Shown here piece after piece: positions 51,968-61,206 of a stretch of 64,000 nt of DNA. Numbering within the stretch: the first letter of the stretch is position 1; every line of letters starts with the position of its first letter. This DNA is from Mesorhizobium loti. Lineage in GTDB: Bacteria > Pseudomonadota > Alphaproteobacteria > Rhizobiales > Rhizobiaceae. Under the pieces are notes generated by a model. It was not told the DNA's origin, did not search any database, and was given only the letters and a program-made list of their open reading frames with translations. The stretch covers positions 4,999,501-5,063,500 of the forward strand of contig NZ_CP033334.1 in assembly GCF_013170705.1 (NCBI RefSeq), read 5' to 3'. The position numbers and the translations under genes were made by a program.

Positions 51968-53026
51968 TCAATTGATGCTGGCGGTCGCGGCAGGCTCGAT
52001 GCGTTCGCCCGTCCCGGCGTAGGGCACGCGAAAACCGTTCGCCGCCAGCCAGTCGATTGCCGCCTTCGGCTCGTCGGTCTGGATGATGGTGGCGCCACGA
52101 TCGGCCCAGAAACCCCAGGCTTCGCGCGGCAGGCTGGCCTTGACCGCCAGTTCGTCGCCACGGCCGCCGGCCAGGAAGCCGCCCGGCTTGTTGACGATGG
52201 CGTAGGTGTCGGCCCAGATGTGCCAGTTACCCCGCACCGCGGCGGCCCGCATGCGCGTGCTGAACAGGGGGCCACCGGTCTCGGTCAGCGTCTCGGCACC
52301 CGCCCGCCAGTTGATCAGCTCGATCGCATGCGGCGAGAAAGCGTGGTCGACCGTCTCGGCGAAGCCGGCATCGTGTACCGCGTCATCGGCGATGATCGGC
52401 ATGAACTGGACACCGCCGCCGATGGCGGTCATCGCGGCCTTGACCGTGGCGATCCTGTTCTGGTTCCAGAGGTTCTCCTTGACGATGACCTGATCGGCCA
52501 TGCCGAGATCGCGCGCCACCGCGATCATGCCCGGGAGGTCGCCGACGTCGAGCTTGTTGTCGAGGTTGATGAGGATCCGGTCCCTGGTCGCCAGCAGCAT
52601 CTCGCGCAGCGTCGAGACCCTCTCGTTGGTGACAGAGCCGGTGCCCTCGACCACCAGCCGACATGCCCTGAGTTCGTCCAGCGTATAGTTCACCACCTCG
52701 CCCTTGCAGGTCGTGGTGCGATCGAGCCAACTGTCATGCATGACGACGAACGCGCCGCCCTTCGAGCGCCTGATGTCGACCTCGACAATCTCCGCGCCCA
52801 TGGCGATCGAGCCTTCGACGGCGGCAAGCGAGTTTTCCGCGTACAGCGTCTTGCCGGCCTGCATGCCGCCGGCCCGGTGCGCTGCCACCATGACATGGTC
52901 GCGCCACTGGTTGGCATGCTCGAAGCGGTCGAGAATCTGCCTGGCGCGGCTTTCGCCCGCCGAGGCCTGGCCGCAGGCAGCCGCAAGTACCGTGGAAAGC
53001 AGAAGGCTCAGCCAGATTGTCCGCAT
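51968..53026 (-). CDS. Glycerophosphodiester phosphodiesterase family protein, exported
   Basis: 352 residues with a Sec signal (~1-23, LSLLLSTVLAAACGQASA). The GDPD TIM-barrel sites are seen: VAAHRAGGM (His50, Arg51), YAENSLAAV (Glu64), IVEVDIRRSKGGAFVVMHD in key part (Glu and Asp ligands, second His). It should hydrolyse glycerophosphodiesters in the periplasm, useful under phosphate limitation. Three to four extra frames overlap its 3' end but nothing convincing. A short open tail (about 35 codons, QSYERIALLFNGDDPDGL) follows it in another frame at 51861-51970. Confidence 0.9.
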   Translation of the reverse strand: MRTIWLSLLLSTVLAAACGQASAGESRARQILDRFEHANQWRDHVMVAAHRAGGMQAGKTLYAENSLAAVEGSIAMGAEIVEVDIRRSKGGAFVVMHDSWLDRTTTCKGEVVNYTLDELRACRLVVEGTGSVTNERVSTLREMLLATRDRILINLDNKLDVGDLPGMIAVARDLGMADQVIVKENLWNQNRIATVKAAMTAIGGGVQFMPIIADDAVHDAGFAETVDHAFSPHAIELINWRAGAETLTETGGPLFSTRMRAAAVRGNWHIWADTYAIVNKPGGFLAGGRGDELAVKASLPREAWGFWADRGATIIQTDEPKAAIDWLAANGFRVPYAGTGERIEPAATASIN

Positions 53027-53111
53027 CGAGAATCGCTCCTTGCAGGATCGAAACCCGGATAGGCGGTCCCCGTGACAGGGAGGTGAACGAAGCCGGCTAG
53101 CGGATAGTGAG

Positions 53112-54320
53112 TCAGATGCGCCTGGATAGCCGGCGGAACCATGCCATGGCCGGCATCTCGACCAGGCGCCACGTAATCCAGGAGGCGGCGATGGTGGCGA
53201 CGAGCATGATGACGATTGCCCCGATCCCGGCCCAGCCGGCGCCGAAGCCGGTCGCGGGCTGTCCGCGCAGCACGAAGTCGCCGATCAGGCCAAGGCCGAG
53301 CTTGCGCTCAACGATCCCGGCAAAATTGATCAGACGCGCCTGGACGAAGATGTGGACCATGTAGATCGAATAGGACAGCGCGCCGAGCGTGAGCATGAAC
53401 GGCGTCCTCAGCAAGGCGGAGATCCATCCGCCTTCATGGGCGAAGAGAAACAGCGCCAGTACGAACACCACAGGCGCGGCGATGCCGAAATCATTGCTGC
53501 CCGCCAGCGAGACGAAAAGGACGATGACCGCCACCATGACGATTTCGGCAAGCGTCCAGTCCATGCGCGGGCCGCTCCTGGCAAGAAGCTGTCGCGCCCC
53601 TGCAATGGAATCATGCTGAAACCAGGCCAGCAGGGCGCCGAGCGAGAAGCCGTAGAGACAGCGGATGAAGCCGAAATCGTAGGACACGTCCATATGATGC
53701 GTGGAGAAGCCGAGCAGGAACAGCGGCGCGGTGACGGCGGCGGCGACAAACCATATCCAGGCACGCGCGCCGGCGACGAAGACCACGCCCGCGAACAAGA
53801 GATAGGCGAAGAACTCGGCCGAAATGCTCCAGCTTGGCGCATTCCAGGTCAATTGATCCTCAAAGCCCATTCCCTGCAGCAGAAGCAGATTGGCAAGCAG
53901 ACTTCCAGGGTCGAAACCGCTGGTGAAAGGAGCTGCGCCGGTGCCATGCAGTTGCGGCAGCATCAGCCGCAGCAACTCGAATCCCGCAAAGGCCGCAAGC
54001 ATCAGCAGATGCAGCGGGTATATGCGGCCGAAACGCACCAGCGCGAAGCGGGCGACCTCTTCCGGCCGGCTCAGCCGATTGGCGTAGCTGCTGGCGATGA
54101 CGAAACCGGAAAGAACGAAGAAGAAGTCGACGAAAAGGTAGGACGAACCCACAAAGGCGCTTTGCGAGATAGACGAGGCGGTCGGGAAGTGAAACAGCGC
54201 CACCAGAAGCGCGCAGATGCCGCGCCACGAATCGAGAACCTGGAAGCGCTCTCCCGCTACCGTACCGGCATGGGTCGACACCACGGCATGGGACGGATTA
54301 AGAAACGCGGTCTGCGTCAT
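53112..54320 (-). CDS. Acyltransferase 3 family integral membrane protein
   Basis: 402 residues from ATG 54320 (MTQTAFLNPSHAVVSTHAGT); the open frame continues upstream only as antisense of the next genes. About ten membrane helices. The catalytic-type motif is at the start: VLDSWRGICALLVALFHFP (RGI..L.V..FH), then VDFFFVLSGFVIASSYANR and the RIYPLHLLML helix. It transfers an acyl (often acetyl) group to a polysaccharide, such as exopolysaccharide or O-antigen, from inside the inner membrane. Fits with the polysaccharide genes at 58.8-64 kb. Confidence 0.93.
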   Translation of the reverse strand: MTQTAFLNPSHAVVSTHAGTVAGERFQVLDSWRGICALLVALFHFPTASSISQSAFVGSSYLFVDFFFVLSGFVIASSYANRLSRPEEVARFALVRFGRIYPLHLLMLAAFAGFELLRLMLPQLHGTGAAPFTSGFDPGSLLANLLLLQGMGFEDQLTWNAPSWSISAEFFAYLLFAGVVFVAGARAWIWFVAAAVTAPLFLLGFSTHHMDVSYDFGFIRCLYGFSLGALLAWFQHDSIAGARQLLARSGPRMDWTLAEIVMVAVIVLFVSLAGSNDFGIAAPVVFVLALFLFAHEGGWISALLRTPFMLTLGALSYSIYMVHIFVQARLINFAGIVERKLGLGLIGDFVLRGQPATGFGAGWAGIGAIVIMLVATIAASWITWRLVEMPAMAWFRRLSRRI

Positions 54321-54443
54321 GATGATACAAATCCTGTCTTGCCGTGGCACCCGGGCGGCACCGTTTCGTCTCCCCAAGCTGTGACTGGCATCTTCCGTGC
54401 CGGTTCTGTAGTTGTTGCACCCCGATGAAAACGAGGACCAGTA

Positions 54444-55451
54444 ATGGCGACCAAGAACATCGACCATGCCTTCACCGCCCGCTCCAAAACCGGCGGCGCC
54501 CTTGAGCCGACCTATTCCGGCGCGCTGTCGTTCATGCGGCGCAAATACACCAAGGACGTGAAGGGCGCGGACGCGGTGGTGTGGGGCATTCCCTTCGACG
54601 CCGCCGTCACCAACCGGCCCGGCGCCCGCTTCGGGCCGCAGGCGATTCGCCGTGCCTCCGCGATCCTCGACAATGACCCGCAATACCCGTTCTCGCGCGA
54701 TCTGTTCGAGCATCTGGCCGTGGTCGACTATGGCGACTGCCTGCTCGACTCCGGCAACCACCAGAAGACGCCCGGCACGATCGAGCGCGAAGCAGCGAAA
54801 ATCCTGAAGTCGGGCGCCTTCCTGCTGACGCTTGGCGGTGACCATTTCGTCACTTGGCCGCTGCTCAAGGCGCATGCCGCGATCCACGGACCGCTCGCCT
54901 TGGTGCAGTTCGACGCGCACCAGGATACGTGGGAAGACGACGGCAAGCGCATCGACCACGGATCCTTCGTCGGCCGTGCGGTCAAGGAAGGCATCATCGA
55001 CCCCGACCGGTCGATCCAGATCGGCATCCGAACGCACGCGCCCGACACGTTCGGCATCAAGATCCTCTACGGCCATGAGATCGAGGAGATGCGTGCATCC
55101 GACATCGCCTATGCCATCGTCGACCGCACGGGCGGCAAGAAGACTTATCTGACCTTCGACATCGACTGCCTTGACCCGGCCTATGCACCCGGCACAGGCA
55201 CGCCGGTGGCCGGCGGGCCTTCGTCGGCGAAGATCCTGTCGACGCTGCGTCAGCTCAACCAGGTCGATATTGTCGGTGCCGACGTCGTGGAGGTTGCGCC
55301 GGCCTACGATCACGCCGATATAACAGCGATCGCCGGCTCGATGGTCGCCATGCAATATCTCGGCCTGCTGGCCGAACGAAAGGCACGACAGGTAGAGATG
55401 AACAACGGCAATCACAACGGTGCCGCGGTGAATCAGGGTCACGGCATATAG
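54444..55451 (+). CDS. speB: Agmatinase-family ureohydrolase
   Basis: 335 residues. Two-manganese ligands are seen: GGDHF (His134), QFDAHQDTW (Asp157, His159, Asp161) and TFDIDCLDPAYAPGTGTPV (two Asp). These are typical of agmatinases and related guanidino hydrolases, which release urea from agmatine or similar. A second family marker is GIPFDAAVTNRPGARFGPQAIRRAS in key part. The exact substrate (agmatine or another guanidine) is not certain. Followed after 30 bp by argC. Confidence 0.9.
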   Translation: MATKNIDHAFTARSKTGGALEPTYSGALSFMRRKYTKDVKGADAVVWGIPFDAAVTNRPGARFGPQAIRRASAILDNDPQYPFSRDLFEHLAVVDYGDCLLDSGNHQKTPGTIEREAAKILKSGAFLLTLGGDHFVTWPLLKAHAAIHGPLALVQFDAHQDTWEDDGKRIDHGSFVGRAVKEGIIDPDRSIQIGIRTHAPDTFGIKILYGHEIEEMRASDIAYAIVDRTGGKKTYLTFDIDCLDPAYAPGTGTPVAGGPSSAKILSTLRQLNQVDIVGADVVEVAPAYDHADITAIAGSMVAMQYLGLLAERKARQVEMNNGNHNGAAVNQGHGI

Positions 55452-55481
55452 CGTTGAAATATCAGGGAATTTGATCAGTTC

Positions 55482-56408
55482 ATGAAACCGAAAATCTTCA
55501 TCGACGGCGAGCACGGCACCACCGGCCTCCAGATCCGGGCACTGCTTGCCGAGCGTGGCGACCTGGAGATCATTTCCATTCCCACCGAGCGCCGCAAGGA
55601 GACGGCGGCGCGCGCCGAATTCCTCAATGCCGCCGATATCGCGATCCTGTGCCTGCCGGACGACGCGGCGAAGGAGAGCGTCTCGCTGATCGCCAACGAC
55701 ACCACCAAGGTCATCGATGCGTCGACCGCGCATCGCGTCGCCGAAGGCTGGGCATATGGCTTCGCCGAGATGGACAAGGATCAGGCCAAGACGATCGCCA
55801 CGGCCAAGCGCGTCGCCAATCCCGGCTGCTGGCCGCAGGGACCGATCGCGACACTGCGGCCATTGGTTGCCGCCGGCCTGCTGCCAACCGATTTCCCCAT
55901 CACCGTCAACGGCATTTCGGGCTATTCGGGCGGGGGGCGGCCGATGATCGAGGACTATGTCGCCAAGGGCGAGGACGCCTCGGAGTTCCTGCCCTACGGC
56001 CTGACCCTGCAGCACAAGCACGTGCCGGAACTGAGGGCCTATGCGAAGCTGTCGCATGATCCGATCATGCAGCCGGCGGTGGGCAATTTCGCACAGGGCA
56101 TGATCACCGTGGTGCCGCTGCAGCTTGGCGGCCTGGACCATGTGCCGACGGGCGCGGAGCTCCATGCGGCCATTGCCGACCATTTCGCCGCGATCAAGGG
56201 CGGCGTGGTGGAAGTGGCGCCTTACGCCCATCTGGAGCGTGTGCCGGAGATCGATCCCGAGATCTACAACGGCACCAACCGCATGAAGGTCTACGTCTTT
56301 GCCAACGACAAACGCGCGCAGGCACTGCTGCTGGCGGTCTATGACAATCTCGGCAAGGGTGCCTCGGGGGCGGCCGTCCAGAACATGGACCTGATGCTCG
56401 GCCTTTGA
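55482..56408 (+). CDS. argC: N-acetyl-gamma-glutamyl-phosphate reductase, short (type 2) form
   Basis: 308 residues, the short form found in many alphaproteobacteria. The NADPH site is FIDGEHGTTGLQIRALLAER in key part, the catalytic Cys is C116 in VANPGCWPQGP, and the conserved His is in LQHKHVPELRAYAKLSH. It reduces N-acetylglutamyl phosphate in arginine synthesis. Stop overlaps the next kinase gene by one base (TGATG). Confidence 0.95.
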   Translation: MKPKIFIDGEHGTTGLQIRALLAERGDLEIISIPTERRKETAARAEFLNAADIAILCLPDDAAKESVSLIANDTTKVIDASTAHRVAEGWAYGFAEMDKDQAKTIATAKRVANPGCWPQGPIATLRPLVAAGLLPTDFPITVNGISGYSGGGRPMIEDYVAKGEDASEFLPYGLTLQHKHVPELRAYAKLSHDPIMQPAVGNFAQGMITVVPLQLGGLDHVPTGAELHAAIADHFAAIKGGVVEVAPYAHLERVPEIDPEIYNGTNRMKVYVFANDKRAQALLLAVYDNLGKGASGAAVQNMDLMLGL

Positions 56409-57247
56409 TGGACGCACCGGGCTTCCCGGCGCGCTGGAAGGTCAGCGCGCCCGAACTCATTGCCGAGACCTTTTCAAGCCGCATCTGGAAGGTTGTCCGC
56501 GAGGACGGCTCGCCGGCCGTCGTCAAGGCGCTCAAGCCTTTCGACGATGTCGCCGACGAGTTGCGCGGCGAGCATTTCCTTGCCTGGCGGCGGGGCGAAG
56601 GCGCGGTGCGCCTGCTTGCCCGCTCCGGCCATAGCATGCTGCTCGAATATGCCGGCGATACGCTGCTCTCACGGGTTCTCGATGAACAGGGCGACGACGC
56701 CGCAACAGAGATAGCGGCGGATCTGATGGCGAAATTGTTTTCGCCATCGAAGCACCCCTTCCCGCCCGAGCTTCAGCCGCTCAGGGAACGGTTCGCCAGC
56801 CTGTTCAAGAAAGCAGCAACAGACCGCGGCGCCCGCCGCGACAGCCTCTATGTCGAGGCCGCCGCCATCGCCGATCGGCTGCTGGATGACCCGCATGACG
56901 TCAGGCCGCTGCATGGCGACCTGCATCACGAAAACATCTTGCACGGGCCGCGCGGCTGGCTGGCGATCGACCCGAAGGGCGTGCTTGGCGATCCCGGCTT
57001 CGACGCCGCCAACATGTTCTACAATCCGCTCGACCGCGACGCGCTCTGCCTCGATCCTCTACGGATCGCGCACATGGGCGAAGTCTTTGCCAGGACGCTG
57101 GGGCAGTCTCCGGCCGCGATACTGGATCATGCCATCGCCTATGGCTGCCTGTCTGCGGCATGGCACCACGAGGACGACAATGCGGCCGAGGAGAACCGCG
57201 AGCTGTCGATCGCCAAGACGATTCGGGCCGTGCGGACGCATTTCTGA
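56408..57247 (+). CDS. APH(6)/hydroxyurea-type phosphotransferase
   Basis: 279 residues. The kinase catalytic loop is LHGDLHHENILHG (169-180, Asp171) and the metal Asp is in AIDPKGVLGDPGFDAANMFYNP (D188). The pattern fits the aminoglycoside/hydroxyurea antibiotic-resistance kinase family, which is widespread in soil bacteria. True resistance is not implied; it may phosphorylate a metabolite. Translationally coupled to argC, which is unusual and may be chance. Confidence 0.87.
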   Translation: MDAPGFPARWKVSAPELIAETFSSRIWKVVREDGSPAVVKALKPFDDVADELRGEHFLAWRRGEGAVRLLARSGHSMLLEYAGDTLLSRVLDEQGDDAATEIAADLMAKLFSPSKHPFPPELQPLRERFASLFKKAATDRGARRDSLYVEAAAIADRLLDDPHDVRPLHGDLHHENILHGPRGWLAIDPKGVLGDPGFDAANMFYNPLDRDALCLDPLRIAHMGEVFARTLGQSPAAILDHAIAYGCLSAAWHHEDDNAAEENRELSIAKTIRAVRTHF

Positions 57248-57321
57248 CCGGGGAACGGCTCGACGGCGAGAAACCACGCAGTCCGACGAATTCTGGATGT
57301 GACGAGCTGATCGGCTCGGGT

Positions 57322-58416
57322 TCAATTCCTGAGCGCGACCTCTTGCGGCAAGGGGTAGGCTCCCTTGGTGCCGCGCCAATGAGCGGCGGCAAAGCCCAGA
57401 ACGATCAGTGCGAAACCCTGATGGGTGAGCGCCATATGCAGCGGCACCTGCATCAGCAGCGTACCGATGCCGATCGACGCCTGCACCAGCACCAGCACGA
57501 ACAATAGCGTCGCGCGACGGGCGTGGGTTGAGCCGGGCAAGCGGATCCGTGTCGCGATCATGTGCCAGAGCGCGACGGCGAAGACCGTATAGGCACCGAA
57601 CCGATGGACGAACTGCACCGTCTTCGGGCTTTCGAAGAAGTTGCGCCATGCCGGCTCGAGGATCAGCAGATCGCCGGGGATGATCTTGCCGTCCATCAGC
57701 GGCCAGGTGTTGTAGCTCAAACCGGCATTGAGACCTGCGACAAGGCCGCCGAGATAGATCTGGATCAACGCCAGAAGCACGATGAAGCCGGCCAGGCGCT
57801 GCGTCGAGCGATCGGCCGCGGGTTCGGAATGCGGCGCCAGCCCGCGCGCCACGACCATGGTGGCGGTGAAGATCAGCGCAGCCAGTGTCAGATGCGTCGC
57901 CAGCCTGTACTGGCTCACCGACACACGATCGACCAAGCCGGAGGCCACCATCCACCAGCCGATGGCGCCCTGCAGGCCGCCGAGGAGAAGAATGCCGACC
58001 AGCTTTGGTCCCAAGCCGCGCTCGATGCGGCGTGTCACCCAGAACACCAGCAGCGGCAAGGCAAAGACCAGGCCGACGCTGCGCGCCAACAGACGGTGCG
58101 CCCACTCCCACCAGAAGATCGACTTGAACGCCTCGATGCTCATCCCCTTGTTGAGCTCGGTGTATTGCGGGATCTGCTGGTAGCGCTGGAATTCCTCTTG
58201 CCACTCGGCGTCATTGAGCGGCGGGATGACGCCATGGATCGGCCGCCATTCGGTGATCGACAGGCCCGACTCGGTAAGCCGCGTGGCGCCGCCGACCAGC
58301 ACCAGTGCAAACAGCACCAGAAGCACGACATAAAGCCAGCCCCGAACCAGCGCCCGGTTGTGCAGGTCGCGGTCTCGGGCAGCGTATGGCGCAGCGGCGG
58401 CTGATATGGCAGCCAT
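57322..58416 (-). CDS. ctaA: Heme A synthase
   Basis: 364 residues from ATG 58416; the ATG at 58458 is less likely. Eight membrane helices in two related halves: [35 protein letters not shown] (key parts), then [12 protein letters not shown] (His heme ligand), [28 protein letters not shown] and [14 protein letters not shown], the other His ligands. It converts heme O to heme A for cytochrome oxidase, with CtaB upstream elsewhere. Confidence 0.96.
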   Translation of the reverse strand: MAAISAAAAPYAARDRDLHNRALVRGWLYVVLLVLFALVLVGGATRLTESGLSITEWRPIHGVIPPLNDAEWQEEFQRYQQIPQYTELNKGMSIEAFKSIFWWEWAHRLLARSVGLVFALPLLVFWVTRRIERGLGPKLVGILLLGGLQGAIGWWMVASGLVDRVSVSQYRLATHLTLAALIFTATMVVARGLAPHSEPAADRSTQRLAGFIVLLALIQIYLGGLVAGLNAGLSYNTWPLMDGKIIPGDLLILEPAWRNFFESPKTVQFVHRFGAYTVFAVALWHMIATRIRLPGSTHARRATLLFVLVLVQASIGIGTLLMQVPLHMALTHQGFALIVLGFAAAHWRGTKGAYPLPQEVALRN

Positions 58417-58568
58417 GATCTTGTCCCGGCAGGTTGAAGTCGCGGATAGGTGAACCATCGCACCCCTGCTGGCAAGGCCATCCGGCGCGGCACGCCGTCG
58501 CGCCGGCCGCGGCGGGTTGCGCGCATCTTGCGTTCGGCTTAAGCGATAGCGATCAACGAGGCCAAGCC

Positions 58569-58784
58569 ATGCCCATTCGCCTGAAGAAGCTGATCGGAAT
58601 GTTCCTGCTGGTGGCGCTGGTGATCATCTATGCGCTCGTCGCATCGATCTTCGCGGTCGCCCGTTTGTCGGAATCGGGCGCTTTGGTGCAATTCCTGTTC
58701 TTCCTGCTCAGCGGACTGCTGTGGGTGCTGCCGGCGATGGGCATCATCAAGTGGCTGATGCTGGAACCGCGGGTGAAACGCTGA
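58569..58784 (+). CDS. DUF2842 family small membrane protein
   Basis: 71 residues, two membrane helices ([40 protein letters not shown]), ending LMLEPRVKR. The ending and length mark the DUF2842 family, found near ctaA in alphaproteobacteria. Possibly a cofactor in respiratory assembly; function unknown. Confidence 0.88.
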   Translation: MPIRLKKLIGMFLLVALVIIYALVASIFAVARLSESGALVQFLFFLLSGLLWVLPAMGIIKWLMLEPRVKR

Positions 58785-58803
58785 CGCTGCGCCAGCCCGT
58801 CGG

Positions 58804-59862
58804 TCAGACGGTGACGACCATCTTGCCGGCATTGGCGAGCGGCGTGGTCACGCCCGACAGCATGGTGCGGATGTGGGCCAGGCTCTGGTAGCGGCCATTG
58901 ATCGAAATGCGCGGCAAGGCATGCAGGAAGCCGGCATGTTCGGCGCGCAGCACGCCATGGCGGGTCGTCACGGCGGAGACATAGCCGGCGTCACGGGCAA
59001 AGCCCACTTCGCGGCAGCCGACGGCGCTCGCATAGCCATAGGGATAGGCGAAATGGCGGGGCTCCCTGCCGAGTTCGGCGCGCAACTTGTCCTTTACAGC
59101 GCCGATCTCGTGCCGCGCATCGGCTTCGGACAGCCGCTTCAGATTGCTGTGGTTGATCGTATGGGCGCCAATCGTCACCAATGGATGCGCCGCGACAGTG
59201 TGAATCTCATCCCAGTTCATCAGTGTCCGCAGGCGCGGAGCGTCCGCGTCGACGCCATTTGATTTGGCCAGATCGCGCAGCACGGTCCGCAAATCCTCCT
59301 CGCGAACCTCGGTGGCGAGATAGGCATGCAGCCGGGCTATCGCCTGGGTTTTCCTGGCACGGGTCGCGCAATCGATCACCGCCGGACCGTTCGTGGTCGC
59401 GAGCGTCAGGCGATCGCACGCATTGACGATGTCCTCGGCCACGTCCCACCAGAGATCGGCGGTGCCGTCGATCAGGCCGGGCGCGACGTAGATGGTGATC
59501 GGCGCGCCGTGCTTTTCCAGCACCGGCAGGGCCTCGATCATGTTGTCGCGATACGCATCGTCGGCGGTGATGGTGGCGAACCGGCCGCCCTTGCCGCCTG
59601 CCTTGATGCGCTCCACGGCTTCGTCCATCGGGACGAAGGCATAGCCGTCCGCCTTCATGTCGGCGATCACCGCGTCAAGGAAGCTGGGCGCGATGTTGAG
59701 ATGCCGGTTGACGCTGTCGGGTTTTTCCGGTGTCGCCGTCACGCGGTGCAGCATCAGGATGGCTCCGATGCCGCCGACAAATGGCCTGGCCAACGGTGCA
59801 AGGCCGGTATAACGGGCGACGTTGAGCGCCAGTCTCCGGATTGCCTCCCCGCCGTCGATCAT
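58804..59862 (-). CDS. Polysaccharide deacetylase family protein
   Basis: 352 residues. Motif 1 of the NodB-type fold appears as TITADDAYRDNMIE (usual TFDDGYxDN, first Asp-Asp kept, Gly to Ala) and motif 2 as TIGAHTINHSNLKRL (His-xxx-His of the metal site). Then come HFAYPYGYASAVGCREV and HALPRISIN. It probably removes acetyl groups from a surface polysaccharide. The Gly to Ala change is unusual but members of this branch often have it. Divergent from the CelD-like gene. Confidence 0.87.
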   Translation of the reverse strand: MIDGGEAIRRLALNVARYTGLAPLARPFVGGIGAILMLHRVTATPEKPDSVNRHLNIAPSFLDAVIADMKADGYAFVPMDEAVERIKAGGKGGRFATITADDAYRDNMIEALPVLEKHGAPITIYVAPGLIDGTADLWWDVAEDIVNACDRLTLATTNGPAVIDCATRARKTQAIARLHAYLATEVREEDLRTVLRDLAKSNGVDADAPRLRTLMNWDEIHTVAAHPLVTIGAHTINHSNLKRLSEADARHEIGAVKDKLRAELGREPRHFAYPYGYASAVGCREVGFARDAGYVSAVTTRHGVLRAEHAGFLHALPRISINGRYQSLAHIRTMLSGVTTPLANAGKMVVTV

Positions 59863-59955
59863 TCATTCACCTTTTGCGCCTAGGCTTGATCCAAGCACGG
59901 AATACGCCTGAGCGCCCCCCCCAAATAGGGATCAATACGCCTTAAGGATTGAGGT

Positions 59956-61185
59956 ATGGTTGACGCAATGGCGTCATTTGACGGCAATCGGCTCGCGGCG
60001 ACCGAGGCGTCGCCACGCGCCCTGCCGAAGGATGCCGAGGGGCTGTCGGTTTCCGTCGTGGGTGCGGACGGGCTAGCGGCCTATGCGGAGTTTTGCCGGT
60101 CGGCGCTCAGCGCGCCGGCGCAGGGCGCGACATGGATCCTGAACTGGGCCGCTCAGGTCAAGCCGGATCTGCTCATGGCGACGCTCACTCTCGAAGGCAA
60201 GCCGGTCTTCGCGTTGGCGCTGGAGATTGTCAGCCGCGGCCCTTTCCGGGTCGCCCGTTTCATGGGCGACCGCCACGCCAATGGAAATTTCGCGGCAGCC
60301 GACACCCAATGGCTGACCGGGGCGGATCGCGCAACCGTCCGCGCGATGTTCGCAGCCATCGCCAAGGCTCGTCCCGACATCGATCTCATCGCGCTGGAAA
60401 GGTTGCTGCCCGATCTCGACGGCATCGCCAATCCGCTCGCGTCGTTCGACCATTTTGCCAGCCCCAATCTTTCACTGGCCGTCAACCTTGCCGGTGGCTT
60501 CGATGCATTGCTGCTGCGCGCCAGCGGCAAGCGCAAACGCAAGAAGCATCGTTCGCAGACGCGCAAATTCGAGGCCGTCGGCAGCCACCGGCGCATCGAG
60601 GCGCGAACTTCGGACGAAGTGGACAGGCTGCTCGACGCCTTCTTCGAGATGAAGGAACATCGCTTCCGCAAGATGGGCATTGCCAACGTCTTCGGCGACG
60701 CCCGGACACGTGCCTTCTTCCGAGGGCTGTTCACGCAAGCCCTGGCCGAGGACAAGCCGTCCTTCGTGCTGCATGGCTTGGAGGTCGCCGGCAAGCTGCG
60801 CGCCGTCACCGGGTCGAGCCGTTCGGGCAAGCGCCTGATCTGCGAATTCGGCGCGATCGCGGAGGACGATCTCGCGCACAGCAGTCCCGGCGATTTCCTG
60901 TTCTTCGACAACATACAGGAAGCCTGCGATACCGGTTTTGCCGTCTATGATTTCTCCGTCGGAGACGAGGCCTACAAACGGCAGTGGTGCGATATCGAAA
61001 CGCGGCATTTCGAAGTGCTGGTCCCGCTGACACTGAAGGGCCGCGCCCTGGCGCGGACGCTTCGCCAGGGCGCGCGGCTGAAGGCCTTCGTCAAGAACAG
61101 CCCGGCGATCTGGAAACTGACCAAGATGCTGCGCCGCAAGGCAGCAGGACAGCCAGCGCCCGCGGCTGTCGAGGACGACGGTTAA
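59956..61185 (+). CDS. GNAT-family protein, CelD/BioF2-like, surface polysaccharide-linked
   Basis: 409 residues. The N-terminal half is a GNAT-like domain (YAEFCRSALSAPAQGATWIL, LALEIVSRGPFRVARFMGDR). From ~180 comes a second GNAT half with basic SGKRKRKKHRSQTRKFEAVG and the acceptor-binding block FGAIAEDDLAHSSPGDFLFF, then DNIQEACDTGFAVYDFSVGDEAYKRQWC in key part. This is the pattern of CelD/FemX-like acetyltransferases in cellulose and exopolysaccharide clusters. Probably modifies a polysaccharide precursor. Confidence 0.86.
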   Translation: MVDAMASFDGNRLAATEASPRALPKDAEGLSVSVVGADGLAAYAEFCRSALSAPAQGATWILNWAAQVKPDLLMATLTLEGKPVFALALEIVSRGPFRVARFMGDRHANGNFAAADTQWLTGADRATVRAMFAAIAKARPDIDLIALERLLPDLDGIANPLASFDHFASPNLSLAVNLAGGFDALLLRASGKRKRKKHRSQTRKFEAVGSHRRIEARTSDEVDRLLDAFFEMKEHRFRKMGIANVFGDARTRAFFRGLFTQALAEDKPSFVLHGLEVAGKLRAVTGSSRSGKRLICEFGAIAEDDLAHSSPGDFLFFDNIQEACDTGFAVYDFSVGDEAYKRQWCDIETRHFEVLVPLTLKGRALARTLRQGARLKAFVKNSPAIWKLTKMLRRKAAGQPAPAAVEDDG

Positions 61186-61206
61186 GCTCGCTTGGAAATG
61201 AGCGCC

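Noticed and set aside
51861..51970. Short minus-strand frame (QSYERIALLFNGDDPDGL...KKKAAT) between methyltransferase and GDPD
   Set aside because: Reads like the tail of a protein, with Lys/Ala/Pro end, but has no start codon of its own and no partner; could be a relic but cannot be supported.
54321..56417. Upstream extension of the acyltransferase frame
   Set aside because: It runs antisense through the ureohydrolase and argC genes; the real protein starts at 54320.
58569..58832. Minus-strand frame opposite DUF2842
   Set aside because: No domain; the plus-strand gene has two membrane helices and the family ending.
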